In this document: positions 41,879-51,241 of the stretch, piece by piece | Numbering within the stretch: position 1 is the stretch's first letter | How the letters are laid out: every line of letters starts with the position of its first letter | NCBI GenBank assembly: GCA_902576395.1 | Contig: CACGVB010000002.1 | Location: 1-64,000, forward strand | DNA: 64,000 nt | Reading direction: 5' to 3' | Source: an uncultured Pelagibacteraceae bacterium | Lineage (GTDB): Bacteria > Pseudomonadota > Alphaproteobacteria > Pelagibacterales > Pelagibacteraceae | Program-made: the position numbers and the translations under genes | The notes under the pieces: model-generated | What the model saw: only the letters and a program-made list of their open reading frames with translations | Told to the model about the DNA's origin: nothing | Databases searched by the model: none

Positions 41879-42907
41879 TTATTTTAATTTTAATTGCTTC
41901 TTAATTTCGTAAGAAATCTTTTCAGAAAGCAATGGAGGTACAGCATTACCAATCTGTCTCCATTGATCATTAAAATTACCACAAAGTTTATATTGATCAG
42001 GAAAGGTTTGTAATCGTTTTATTTCTGAAATTCTTAAAAAACGGTTTTTCCAATGAAATGGTCCCATATTATTTGAAAAACTTGCTTGAATTGTCCAAGA
42101 TGGTTTATTAGGTGAAAGTTTCAATAAAAAGGACCAATATCTGGATCTCCATTTAAATTTTGGCTTAGGGTGATTTCTTTCCTTTGTAAAAAATAAATAA
42201 TTTTCACCTGGAGGAATTAATTTTAATAGATCCTTATCCTTAGAACCTGGTATTTTTTCTTTATCTTCTTTAAGCGGGTAATCTAAATCACCAATCGCAT
42301 CCTTACAAGTTACCCATGGTTTGTATAAGAGATTGTCGTCTTGAATTTGATTGAAATGTGTTGGGATGGGAAAGACAAATTTGCCTAAGTCTTTTCTAAA
42401 TCCTACACATATAAACCTTTGTCGAATTTGAGGAACACCATAATCAGCACAATTAATAATTTGATAAGAAATATTATATCCTAGTTTTTCCGACTCTTTT
42501 TCAATGTATTCTAAAGCTGCTCGATGAGGCTTGTAAACAAAACCATGAACATTTTCAAAAAAAAAAGCTTTAGGTTTAAATGTTTTTATGGCTAAAAAAT
42601 AATTTATTAAAGTGTGTGTATCTTCATCATCCATGGCTCTTTTTTTATTTTTTAAATAAAATCTAGATTTAGAAAATGGTGGACAAGGAGGTCCACCAAC
42701 TACAATATCAAATTTATATTCTTTCTTTAAATTTCCGAAATTAATATTTCTTATATCATCACAAATAATTTTAGAGCAAATTTTGTTATTTTTTAGCGTT
42801 TCACAAGCTTTATCCCAATTTTCTATGGCTAAAGTTGTTTGAAATTTGTTTTTTTTAAAACCTAAATCAATACCACCAGCACCTGAGTATAAACTTAAAG
42901 TTTTCAT
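41879..42907 (-). CDS. DNA (cytosine-5-)-methyltransferase 1
   Basis: SLYSGAGGIDLGF, VVGGPPCPPFSKS, FFENVHG, QIRQRF, RQIGNAVPPLL. Confidence 0.95.
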   Translation of the reverse strand: MKTLSLYSGAGGIDLGFKKNKFQTTLAIENWDKACETLKNNKICSKIICDDIRNINFGNLKKEYKFDIVVGGPPCPPFSKSRFYLKNKKRAMDDEDTHTLINYFLAIKTFKPKAFFFENVHGFVYKPHRAALEYIEKESEKLGYNISYQIINCADYGVPQIRQRFICVGFRKDLGKFVFPIPTHFNQIQDDNLLYKPWVTCKDAIGDLDYPLKEDKEKIPGSKDKDLLKLIPPGENYLFFTKERNHPKPKFKWRSRYWSFLLKLSPNKPSWTIQASFSNNMGPFHWKNRFLRISEIKRLQTFPDQYKLCGNFNDQWRQIGNAVPPLLSEKISYEIKKQLKLK

Positions 42908-42943
42908 TACTTTTTAAATTAATTTTGCTAATTTATCTGTAGT

Positions 42944-44428
42944 ATGATTTATAATCTAATTAATTATTCTTTAGAACAAAAATTATATAATTATACACTT
43001 AAGCAAATTGATGGGAATCTTTTAGAAATTATTTTTAATGATAATAAATTTCTTATATATCATTCGAATATACAAGGACCAGTAAATAAAAGACCTCCTG
43101 CAGAAAGAAGGATACAACTAAATCCAAAACTTAAAGAAACACTCCATTCATATATGGGAGAGGATTATAGAATAATACTATTAGGATTTGATAAAACAAC
43201 TAATACATTTTCATTTTGGAATTATGGATATGATATAAATATAAGATCTACTCAATCATTACCGACAAGAATTCAAACACTTAACAAAGCCAAAGCAGTA
43301 GGTTTTGATTTTCATTATTACAAAAATAAAAACTTAGCTGATCGAGCGACCACAGAACACTCTTTTGCAATTAATGCTTTCTTATTTCCCCTAATTTTGG
43401 AAAACTATCAATTAATTTTTAATAAAGATTTCCCAGAAATATTTAGAAAAAAAATCCAGAGTTGGAATAATAGATTTCGAAAAGATGAATTAGTTCTATG
43501 TTTGGATTTATATAACAGAAAATATCCTATTAATAAGAACGCATTAGAAGTTGAGGAAATATCGAATTATTGTAAAAAAAGATCTGATTTGATGGGATTT
43601 GTACCTCGAGAATTCTATTACCAAGAATTATCTGCTAAAAACTTTAGAAATATAAATGGAATAAGTAAAAAAATTGAAAATATTGCTACGGCCGATCCTA
43701 CAAAAAAATTATCAAGAAAAGGCTTAATTCCAGATCCACATGCAAAGAAAATTTTGATAGAAGAATATATTACAAAATCAAATGTAATAGATCATAAAAA
43801 ATTATATGAAAATGCTAAACAAATAAAAAATAGAATTATTTCAGATAAAATTGATGTTTTAATTGGAGCAACACCAATCGAGCAATTTGAAAATAATGTA
43901 CAAAATATATTTAATGAAGAACATCCTAATGTACTTTTAAATTTTGATATAAACCGTTCATATAAAGATCCAAATTTTGATGAAAAAAATTATTCTGATC
44001 CAATTGATGCATTTAATGCAAGAGATAGAGCTACTAAACTTCATGAGTTTGTGGTCAAAAGTTTAGCAGAAATTTGTATTGAGAAAGGTCTTAAAGTTTT
44101 AGATTCTGTTCATATCGATTTCTATACAGAATATAAAAATAGAGGTAAGTTATTTGAAATAAAAACCTTTAATAAAACTAATTTAAAAAAACAAATTAGA
44201 TATGCAATTATTCAATTAAAAGAATATTATTTTAAATATGCTAAATTTAATAAACAAATACTCAAGGATACTGATTTATTCATTTTGTTAAACGATAGCC
44301 CTCAAGAATTTATTAAAATAGAAGAAATTGAATTTTTAAAGGATCAAAATATCAATATATGTTGGTTTAAAAATAATAAAATTCAAACATTCAAAGATAA
44401 TCAATCAAAAATTAATTGGCTATTATAA
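42944..44428 (+). CDS. predicted restriction endonuclease (PD-(D/E)XK-like) of the MORC/Z1 locus
   Basis: C-terminal VHIDFYTEYKNRGKLFEIKTFNKTNLKKQIRYAIIQLKEYYF fits a D...ExK...Q nuclease pattern; lies between two MTases. Confidence 0.65.
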   Translation: MIYNLINYSLEQKLYNYTLKQIDGNLLEIIFNDNKFLIYHSNIQGPVNKRPPAERRIQLNPKLKETLHSYMGEDYRIILLGFDKTTNTFSFWNYGYDINIRSTQSLPTRIQTLNKAKAVGFDFHYYKNKNLADRATTEHSFAINAFLFPLILENYQLIFNKDFPEIFRKKIQSWNNRFRKDELVLCLDLYNRKYPINKNALEVEEISNYCKKRSDLMGFVPREFYYQELSAKNFRNINGISKKIENIATADPTKKLSRKGLIPDPHAKKILIEEYITKSNVIDHKKLYENAKQIKNRIISDKIDVLIGATPIEQFENNVQNIFNEEHPNVLLNFDINRSYKDPNFDEKNYSDPIDAFNARDRATKLHEFVVKSLAEICIEKGLKVLDSVHIDFYTEYKNRGKLFEIKTFNKTNLKKQIRYAIIQLKEYYFKYAKFNKQILKDTDLFILLNDSPQEFIKIEEIEFLKDQNINICWFKNNKIQTFKDNQSKINWLL

Positions 44429-45466
44429 ATTACGAATCAAGTATTTAACCATTGCTTTGCCAAGTAAAGGGGGCACCGCATTTCCGATTTGTTTTTGGAT
44501 GGATCTTCTATTTCCATGAAATTTATAGTTTTTTGGAAATGTTTGAATAGCAGCTATTTCAGGAACCCTGAGCCTTCTATTGTTCCAATGAAAAGGGCCA
44601 ACCCAGGGACCAGGCTGCGCAGCAATTGTCCATGAAGGTAAATCCTCTTTTAGTTTTAATAAAAAATTCCAAAATCTCGTATTTTTTATAAAACTTGATT
44701 TCTTCCCATCACATAATGCTAAATAATTCTCTCCAGGTTTCACTTTTTTTAATTCTTTATAATACGTACCTTTATTTGTTTTCTCATGCTCCTCTTCATA
44801 AATATCCGTATTAAATTCTTTAATGTGTTCACCAACTGTTTCATATGGTTTAAGATTTAGATTAAGTAAATCAGGTTTATTTGGATCATAATGTGTTTTT
44901 TCAGGCTCTTGATCGTCAAATTTATTTTTAGATCCCATAAAAAAAACCCTTTTTCTTTTTTGAGGCACTCCGTAGTCAAGAGCATTGGTTCTTATCATTT
45001 TAAAATTGTAATTAAATTTTTTTGTTTTTCGAACTATGGTATCAACTGCTTTCTTATTTGTCGGATGAAGAATACTTTCAACATTCTCAATTAAAAAACC
45101 ATCAGGGTTAATTTCATTTATAAAATTAAAAAAATCGTCAATACAATTTCTTGGATCTTTAGTTATTTTTCTATTTTCGTTTGTAATCCAATAGCCATTT
45201 TTAGAAAAAGGTTGGCATGGAGGCCCCCCTATAATTATTGTCTTTCCTGTTCCCAAATGTTTTTCAACATTTTTTATTTTTATTTTTTTTACATCTTCAT
45301 GAATTACCTCAGTATTCTCAAATTCTGAATTCAGTTTTAAGGTTTTGATTGAGTCCTCATCATTATCAATTGATACTTTAATATCAACGTTGTTAAGTTT
45401 GCATCCCAAATCTAAACCACCAGCACCAGAAAAAAGACTTATTGCTTGAATTTTGTTATTTTTCAT
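44423..45466 (-). CDS. DNA (cytosine-5-)-methyltransferase 2
   Basis: SLFSGAGGLDLGC, GGPPCQPFSKNG, IENVES, QKRKRVFF, KQIGNAVPPLL. Confidence 0.95.
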   Translation of the reverse strand: MKNNKIQAISLFSGAGGLDLGCKLNNVDIKVSIDNDEDSIKTLKLNSEFENTEVIHEDVKKIKIKNVEKHLGTGKTIIIGGPPCQPFSKNGYWITNENRKITKDPRNCIDDFFNFINEINPDGFLIENVESILHPTNKKAVDTIVRKTKKFNYNFKMIRTNALDYGVPQKRKRVFFMGSKNKFDDQEPEKTHYDPNKPDLLNLNLKPYETVGEHIKEFNTDIYEEEHEKTNKGTYYKELKKVKPGENYLALCDGKKSSFIKNTRFWNFLLKLKEDLPSWTIAAQPGPWVGPFHWNNRRLRVPEIAAIQTFPKNYKFHGNRRSIQKQIGNAVPPLLGKAMVKYLIRNL

Positions 45467-45591
45467 AAAGAATCAAATATGATTATATTATCCTATTTTA
45501 AGATAAAATTATTTTAAAAATCAAATTTGTTAAATTTATTGTTACTAAAGTCTGTGTACTTTATTTTTGATTAGGGATAAAATTAGGACAT

Positions 45592-46191
45592 ATGAGCAAG
45601 TATTTTCAAAGCAAGACTGGTTTAATAGACTTTGTAGCCATTGAGGAAGAATTAGATCAACTTGAAGATTATTCAACTCAACTGCTTAACTTTTCAAAAC
45701 AGAGACTAAAGTTTTTAAATTTAAAATATAGTAAAAAAAACTACGATTATGCAGAAGAACAAGACATAGATACTGATGAAATATTAAAATGGACAGAGAG
45801 TACAAACTTCATAGGACCAAGTATATTTTTGTTATCACTTTATTTTTTCACGGAAAAAAGCTTAAAAAATCTCTGTTATTCATTTACTGAGGGTACAAAA
45901 CATTGGCAGGTACCTATGGGAGAAAGATTTAAAGTTTCTCAAAAAAAAAATGAAAGCATTGTAGAAGCGTCAATCCGATATTTGAAAGAAACAAGGAAAT
46001 TTAATTTTGATCTTAATCAAGAAACACTTTCTTTATTTGAAGAAATTAGAGTGTTGAGAAATAATTTCGCTCATGGAGATTGGGAAAATGTTCATAAAAA
46101 CTTGTCTCTGATTAAAATAGATGATGCTTTTAAAATTGTTGCAGAAATTTTTGTTCAAATAGAAGAAGGTATGTCTGAAAATACTCATTAA
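45592..46191 (+). CDS. HEPN-like protein of unknown function
   Basis: EEIRVLRNNFAHGDWENV contains an Rx4H (RNNFAH) motif in a small helical protein. Confidence 0.5.
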   Translation: MSKYFQSKTGLIDFVAIEEELDQLEDYSTQLLNFSKQRLKFLNLKYSKKNYDYAEEQDIDTDEILKWTESTNFIGPSIFLLSLYFFTEKSLKNLCYSFTEGTKHWQVPMGERFKVSQKKNESIVEASIRYLKETRKFNFDLNQETLSLFEEIRVLRNNFAHGDWENVHKNLSLIKIDDAFKIVAEIFVQIEEGMSENTH

Positions 46192-46523
46192 TTATCATTA
46201 CTCCATGTGAATGTGTCGTGTTCATATGGAATATTTCTGAACTTTAGAAGTTCTTTGTATTTTTGAATTCTTTGATCTTTCTCAGATTGTTTTAAATATA
46301 ATAATATTTGATCATATGTGAGATTTCCTAAATGTATTTTCTTAACATCAACATATTCCTCATAATCCATACCACATACAGAAAAACCTTTTTTTGGATC
46401 TATATGCTCTGAATAACTAATTGTGTCTCTTGTTTCGCTTAAAATATCATAATAATGTGCAATCTGATTTTCCCTATCAAAAATATAATCTTTTCTATAA
46501 TCAAATAGATCTAATTGCTGCAT
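46188..46523 (-). CDS. hypothetical protein
   Basis: 111-aa ORF in accessory region, no recognised motif. Confidence 0.5.
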   Translation of the reverse strand: MQQLDLFDYRKDYIFDRENQIAHYYDILSETRDTISYSEHIDPKKGFSVCGMDYEEYVDVKKIHLGNLTYDQILLYLKQSEKDQRIQKYKELLKFRNIPYEHDTFTWSNDN

Positions 46524-46673
46524 ATATTGAGGTTTGTAAAGTTAGAAAAATAACTCTAACAATTAATAAAATAACTAAAAAATATGACTAAACTATGATA
46601 TAAAATTACTAGTCCTGATTTAGAACTTAACTCTACTTGCTGGGACTTTAAACACAACGCTAAAGGAGAAGAC

Positions 46674-46829
46674 ATGGCAAAAATAACAATTAAACCATTA
46701 AGTAAAAATGATCCAATTTTTACTAAAAGCTTCATGACTTTCTCTAAATTTAAAAACAAAAGGAGAAATAATGAAATTAATAATTCAAAAAATAAGAGAC
46801 TTTTTATTAAGAAAAAAAAGAAAAGGTAG
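46674..46829 (+). CDS. 51-aa basic micro-protein (candidate, not in ORF track)
   Basis: aaaggagaagacATG; MAKITIKPLSKNDPIFTKSFMTFSKFKNKRRNNEINNSKNKRLFIKKKKKR. Confidence 0.4.
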   Translation: MAKITIKPLSKNDPIFTKSFMTFSKFKNKRRNNEINNSKNKRLFIKKKKKR

Positions 46830-46944
46830 ACAGCTTATATTCTTTGAAAAAATAGGTGATAGAAATACTTCACGAGATGAAATACTTAAAAATTTGATAG
46901 CAGTTCTTGAAAAAAATGGTTTTAAAATAAAGAACAAAAAATAA
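46771..46944 (+). CDS. 57-aa micro-protein (candidate, not in ORF track), overlaps previous out of frame
   Basis: aaaggagaaataATG; MKLIIQKIRDFLLRKKRKGRQLIFFEKIGDRNTSRDEILKNLIAVLEKNGFKIKNKK. Confidence 0.5.
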   Translation: MKLIIQKIRDFLLRKKRKGRQLIFFEKIGDRNTSRDEILKNLIAVLEKNGFKIKNKK

Positions 46945-46969
46945 TATTTTTCCTATATGATAAGAAATT

Positions 46970-47437
46970 ATGAATAAATTTATTAAAAACCTTAAGAATG
47001 TTTCTGAAAAAATATATGATCAAATAGGTGGTACTGAAGAGAAACATATACAGGCTGCATTATCTATTGAGTTTGATAAATTAAAAATACCTCATTTAAG
47101 AGAGCCAAGTATTCAAATTTATTATGACGGGAATCCCTTAGGTTTTTTAGAGTTAGACTTTATTGTTTCACCTCATGATGATTTGGAGGAATACTTAATT
47201 ATTGAGATGAAACAAGCTTCTAAAATTGATGACTCAAACCGACATCAGCTAAAATCTCAATTAAGATCAGCCCCTTATAATAATCATGAAATAATTAAAA
47301 AAGTAACAAAAGGAATTCTTTTAAACTTTAAAAAAGTAGAAAAATACAAAGAAGGTACTAATGAAATACCTAGTGAAAAAATTGATCTGGAAATCTGGAC
47401 TTATAAAGAAGATAAATTAATAAAGGATGAAACATGA
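46970..47437 (+). CDS. GxxExxY/PDDEXK_3-like nuclease-fold protein
   Basis: EEKHIQAALSIEFDKLKIPHLREPSIQIYYDGNPLGFLELDFIV...YLIIEMKQASKI...HQLKSQLR. Confidence 0.6.
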   Translation: MNKFIKNLKNVSEKIYDQIGGTEEKHIQAALSIEFDKLKIPHLREPSIQIYYDGNPLGFLELDFIVSPHDDLEEYLIIEMKQASKIDDSNRHQLKSQLRSAPYNNHEIIKKVTKGILLNFKKVEKYKEGTNEIPSEKIDLEIWTYKEDKLIKDET

Positions 47438-47556
47438 AGTACATTTTATTAGGTGCTGTTATCGCTTTTGCAATGTATTTGGGTGATAAATACATACTTT
47501 AAGGATACGTCAATTTTATACACAAAAATTTTAAATAATTTTGATATGGATGATTT

Positions 47557-48000
47557 ATGAGCGCTGAAGCAATAAGTTTTAATTGGAAATGTAAACATAC
47601 CTGGAGAAGAAGTGCCAAGAATACAGCTTGGTGTTTGTTAGGGTGTGCTATTGGTGATTTTGGAACGATATTATTTTTTCAATTAACTAAAATTCCATTC
47701 CCAGTTTTAAGTATTATGATTTTAGCAATAATAAATGGTTTGATTACAAGTGTAATTTTAGAGACATTTATTTTAATGAAACAAAATTTTACCTTTCAAA
47801 AAGCATTAAAGACTGCATTAGGCATGAGCTTTATTTCTATGATTAGTATGGAAGTTGCAATGAATATTACAGATTATGCATTAACAGGTGGTGCAATGCT
47901 TACTTGGTGGGTAGTACCAATAATGTTAGCAGTTGGATTTGTTACTCCTTGGCCTTACAATTATTGGAGACTTAAAAAACATAACCAAGCCTGTCATTAA
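47557..48000 (+). CDS. DUF4396-like membrane protein
   Basis: HTWRRSAKNTAWCLLGCAIGDFGTI...PYNYWRLKKHNQACH. Confidence 0.75.
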   Translation: MSAEAISFNWKCKHTWRRSAKNTAWCLLGCAIGDFGTILFFQLTKIPFPVLSIMILAIINGLITSVILETFILMKQNFTFQKALKTALGMSFISMISMEVAMNITDYALTGGAMLTWWVVPIMLAVGFVTPWPYNYWRLKKHNQACH

Positions 48001-48022
48001 ATTAATTAGCCAAAGGACTAAA

Positions 48023-48208
48023 ATGAGAATATTAAAAGAATTAGAAGATGCAAAATTAGTAATTGTTGATTTGGAAGTAAGATTAGGTGAAGAAGTTAGA
48101 AGTGCCCCAACTTTATGTGCAAAATATAAAGGTAAAATTATACCTCTTAATACTGCACATGATGTAAGACCAATATTAATGAAAGAAGAAAATTCAATAG
48201 AAAACTAA
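48023..48208 (+). CDS. small conserved-looking hypothetical protein
   Basis: MRILKELEDAKLVIVDLEVRLGEEVRSAPTLCAKYKGK...; start ATG at 48023 preferred over ORF start 47933. Confidence 0.5.
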   Translation: MRILKELEDAKLVIVDLEVRLGEEVRSAPTLCAKYKGKIIPLNTAHDVRPILMKEENSIEN

Positions 48209-48211
48209 ATT

Positions 48212-48601
48212 ATGATTGAGCAGACTAGTATTTATTTGACATCAATGATTTTAGGAATAATGTTATTTTTTTCATTTGTTATTGCTCCAGTAGTGTTTAC
48301 TACATTAGATGAAGATAATGCTCGAAAGTTCATAAGAAAAATATTCCCATTTTACTATAATGTAAATTTAGGCTTGAGTTTAATTGTTCTATTAACTTTT
48401 TTATTCATAAGTAAATTAGGAATTGATTTTTACTTAATTCTGGCAATCACACTTTTATTTGCTACCTCAAATTACTTATTAATGCCTTTGATTAATAAAT
48501 ATAGAGATGAAAAGCAGGATAAAAAATTTAAATATTCACACTTTATATCTGTTGCGATTAATTTTGTTCAAATGTTATTCTTAGTAGTTATGTTAATTTA
48601 A
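48212..48601 (+). CDS. DUF4149-like membrane protein
   Basis: SMILGIMLFFSFVIAPVVFTTLDEDNARKFIRKIFPFYY. Confidence 0.65.
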   Translation: MIEQTSIYLTSMILGIMLFFSFVIAPVVFTTLDEDNARKFIRKIFPFYYNVNLGLSLIVLLTFLFISKLGIDFYLILAITLLFATSNYLLMPLINKYRDEKQDKKFKYSHFISVAINFVQMLFLVVMLI

Positions 48602-49383
48602 TGAACAAATTATCTTCAAAAGAATTAGATTTATATTCTAATCAAATTCTTGAAGATTATGATGCAAAAAAACCCAGCCAAATATTTAAAAATAAAGTAA
48701 AGGTAAGCAACGAGGATGCTTTACTTATACAAAATAAAGTAACTGAATTAAGAGTATCCAGAGGCGAGGAAATCATCGGTTATAAAATAGGCTGTATTTC
48801 AAAAGATACTCAAAAAAATATGGGTTTTACTCATCCAGCAAGTGGTTATCTATGGAAAAGTGAACTTCATCAAACTGATGTGGAACTTAATAAAAAAGAT
48901 TATTCTAATCCTGCAATGGAAGCCGAATTTGGGATTACACTTAATAGAGATATTAATCCTGATTTAGTATCTTTTGATTATATATTAGAGTCTGTTCAAT
49001 CGATTTATGCCTTAATAGAAATACATAATTTAGTATTTAATGGAGATCCTCCAAATGGTGCAGAGCTTTTAGCTAATAATGCAATTCATGCTGGAGTTAT
49101 TTTAGGTCCAGAAAATATGGTTCCAAACAACAATGAAATTACAGATCTTAAACTTGTTTATAACAATGAAGTAGTTGATAAATGGATAGATAAAAAATGG
49201 CCTTTTGATATGCTTGGAGATGTAGAGTGGCTAGTAAAAGATAAAGCAAAAACAAATAATATTTTAAAAAAAAATGATTTAATTTTAACTGGTGCTTATG
49301 GCTTCCCAGTGCCAATAAAAGAAAAGAAATATATTGAGGTTATGTCATCTGCTTTTGGTAATATCAAATCAACATTTATTTAG
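48601..49383 (+). CDS. 2-keto-4-pentenoate hydratase-like (fumarylacetoacetase fold)
   Basis: GYKIGCISKDTQKNMGF, EAEFGITLNRDI, ELLANNAIHAGVILG. Confidence 0.85.
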   Translation: MNKLSSKELDLYSNQILEDYDAKKPSQIFKNKVKVSNEDALLIQNKVTELRVSRGEEIIGYKIGCISKDTQKNMGFTHPASGYLWKSELHQTDVELNKKDYSNPAMEAEFGITLNRDINPDLVSFDYILESVQSIYALIEIHNLVFNGDPPNGAELLANNAIHAGVILGPENMVPNNNEITDLKLVYNNEVVDKWIDKKWPFDMLGDVEWLVKDKAKTNNILKKNDLILTGAYGFPVPIKEKKYIEVMSSAFGNIKSTFI

Positions 49384-49406
49384 AATAAATTTGGGAAGAA
49401 TTATTA

Positions 49407-50105
49407 ATGATTTATTTAAATAAAATATCTCGTAAACTTATTTTACTGCAAAGAAATGAATTATTATCAAATACACAAAAATATCTGAGGAAAAGATTTG
49501 GAAGATACATTTTTACAAATTTTTTAATTCATTATTTTCAAAAAAATGACTTACAAATATTAACAGAAGAGTTATTTAAACAAGAATTTAAAACGTTTGA
49601 AAAATATTTACCTTCAAATGTTGAAAATATTATGGATATTGGATGCGGATTGGGAGTTGTAGGTATTTTTCTAAATCAAAAATATCAAAATAATCCTAAT
49701 TTTTATTTATTAGATAAGAATACAGTAGATACCAAAATTAAATATGGATTTAGTAAAGATTATGAAAGCTATAATGACTTAAATGAAACAAGAAATATCT
49801 TATTAAAAAATGGATTTTCAAAAGAACAGATTTATATGAAAAATGTTGATCAAGAGATAACGATAGATAATAAAATCAATTTAGTTATATCACTTAAATC
49901 AATGGGATATCATTACCCTATAGAAAATTATATCGATCTTATTAAAAAAACGTGTAGCACTGAAACAGTATTCATTTTTGATGTTTTTGAGCAAAAATAT
50001 AGCTTAAGTGATGTTAAAAAATATTTTAATGAAGCTAAAATAATTTATCAGGAAAACGGCTTACATTCATTGAAAAGACTTTATTGTTCTGGATTATATT
50101 TATAA
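49407..50105 (+). CDS. SAM-dependent methyltransferase-like protein
   Basis: IMDIGCGLGVVGIFL motif I. Confidence 0.65.
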   Translation: MIYLNKISRKLILLQRNELLSNTQKYLRKRFGRYIFTNFLIHYFQKNDLQILTEELFKQEFKTFEKYLPSNVENIMDIGCGLGVVGIFLNQKYQNNPNFYLLDKNTVDTKIKYGFSKDYESYNDLNETRNILLKNGFSKEQIYMKNVDQEITIDNKINLVISLKSMGYHYPIENYIDLIKKTCSTETVFIFDVFEQKYSLSDVKKYFNEAKIIYQENGLHSLKRLYCSGLYL

Positions 50106-50181
50106 AATAATTTAGATTTTTTGTTTACATTTTAATTAATTATTGGCAGATTTCATTTATAAACTAAAAAGGAAACTGTAC

Positions 50182-51186
50182 ATGTATGTTACTACAATAG
50201 GTGTGATTGGCTTAGGAAATGCTGGTGCTCCAATTTTAAATAATTTATATAATTCAAAAAAGTATAAACTCTTAGCTTTTGATATTGATAAAAATAAACT
50301 CAATGATACACCACAGGAAGTTACTAAGGCAAATTCTATTAGAGATCTTGCTACAAAGTGCAATGTAGTTTTAACTTGTTTGCCAAAACCAGAGCATGTT
50401 TTAAAGGCTGTTGATGGTGCAGACGGTTTATTGAGAAATGCGTCTTCTAGTATGGTTTGGATAGACACATCCACTACTGACTTCAAACAAACACAAAAAT
50501 TAGCTGAAAAAGCAAAAACTTATGGTGTTTCAATGTTAGAAGCTACTCTTACTGGAGGTGTGCATGCTTTACAAAACAATAATATGGTTTGTTTAGCTGG
50601 AGGTGATAACGAAATTTTTAAAAAATGGAAAAAAGTTTTACAAGATGCAATTGGTGAAGTTGTTGTTTTATGTGGAGATGTAGGGGCAGGAGCTATTGCA
50701 AAAGTTGTTTCAAATATGCTTGCATTTACAAATATGGTTGCAGCATCTGAATGTATGATGATTGCTAAAAGAGCAGGATTAGATTTAGAGAGTTTTTTTG
50801 ATGCTATTAGAGTTTCAGCTGGAAATTCTTTTGCCTGGGAAACAGTCGTACCTCATATTTTCAATCAAAAATATGAGACTGGATTTACAATGGATTTGGC
50901 ATGTAAAGATATGAACCTAAGTTATTTACTTGGCCAGCATTTAAATGTTCCATTAGATTTACATATGGAAGTTAAGAAGAAAATGGATCAGGCAAGAGTT
51001 CAATATGGAGATAATGAGGGATGTTATGTTTATCCACGTATTCTAGAAGATCAGCTTGGTGAGCCATTATCCTTAAAAGGATGGGATAATTGGGGTTATG
51101 ATATTAAAGTTGTGGATGGATCAATCGTTGTAAAACATAAAAACAGACCTATTTCAAAACATCATCAATATAATTCTAAAAATTAA
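50182..51186 (+). CDS. 3-hydroxyisobutyrate dehydrogenase-like NAD(P)-dependent oxidoreductase
   Basis: TIGVIGLGNAGAPI, WIDTSTTD, LEATLTGGVHAL, GAGAIAKVVSNML. Confidence 0.88.
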   Translation: MYVTTIGVIGLGNAGAPILNNLYNSKKYKLLAFDIDKNKLNDTPQEVTKANSIRDLATKCNVVLTCLPKPEHVLKAVDGADGLLRNASSSMVWIDTSTTDFKQTQKLAEKAKTYGVSMLEATLTGGVHALQNNNMVCLAGGDNEIFKKWKKVLQDAIGEVVVLCGDVGAGAIAKVVSNMLAFTNMVAASECMMIAKRAGLDLESFFDAIRVSAGNSFAWETVVPHIFNQKYETGFTMDLACKDMNLSYLLGQHLNVPLDLHMEVKKKMDQARVQYGDNEGCYVYPRILEDQLGEPLSLKGWDNWGYDIKVVDGSIVVKHKNRPISKHHQYNSKN

Positions 51187-51241
51187 TTAGAATTTTTTAA
51201 CTTTATATAGACTAAAATTAATAGTTTTGATATTTTTAATA

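Noticed and set aside
46556-46759. 67-aa minus-strand ORF opposite the 46674 micro-ORF
   Set aside because: Plus strand carries two SD-preceded starts in the same place; minus ORF has no SD
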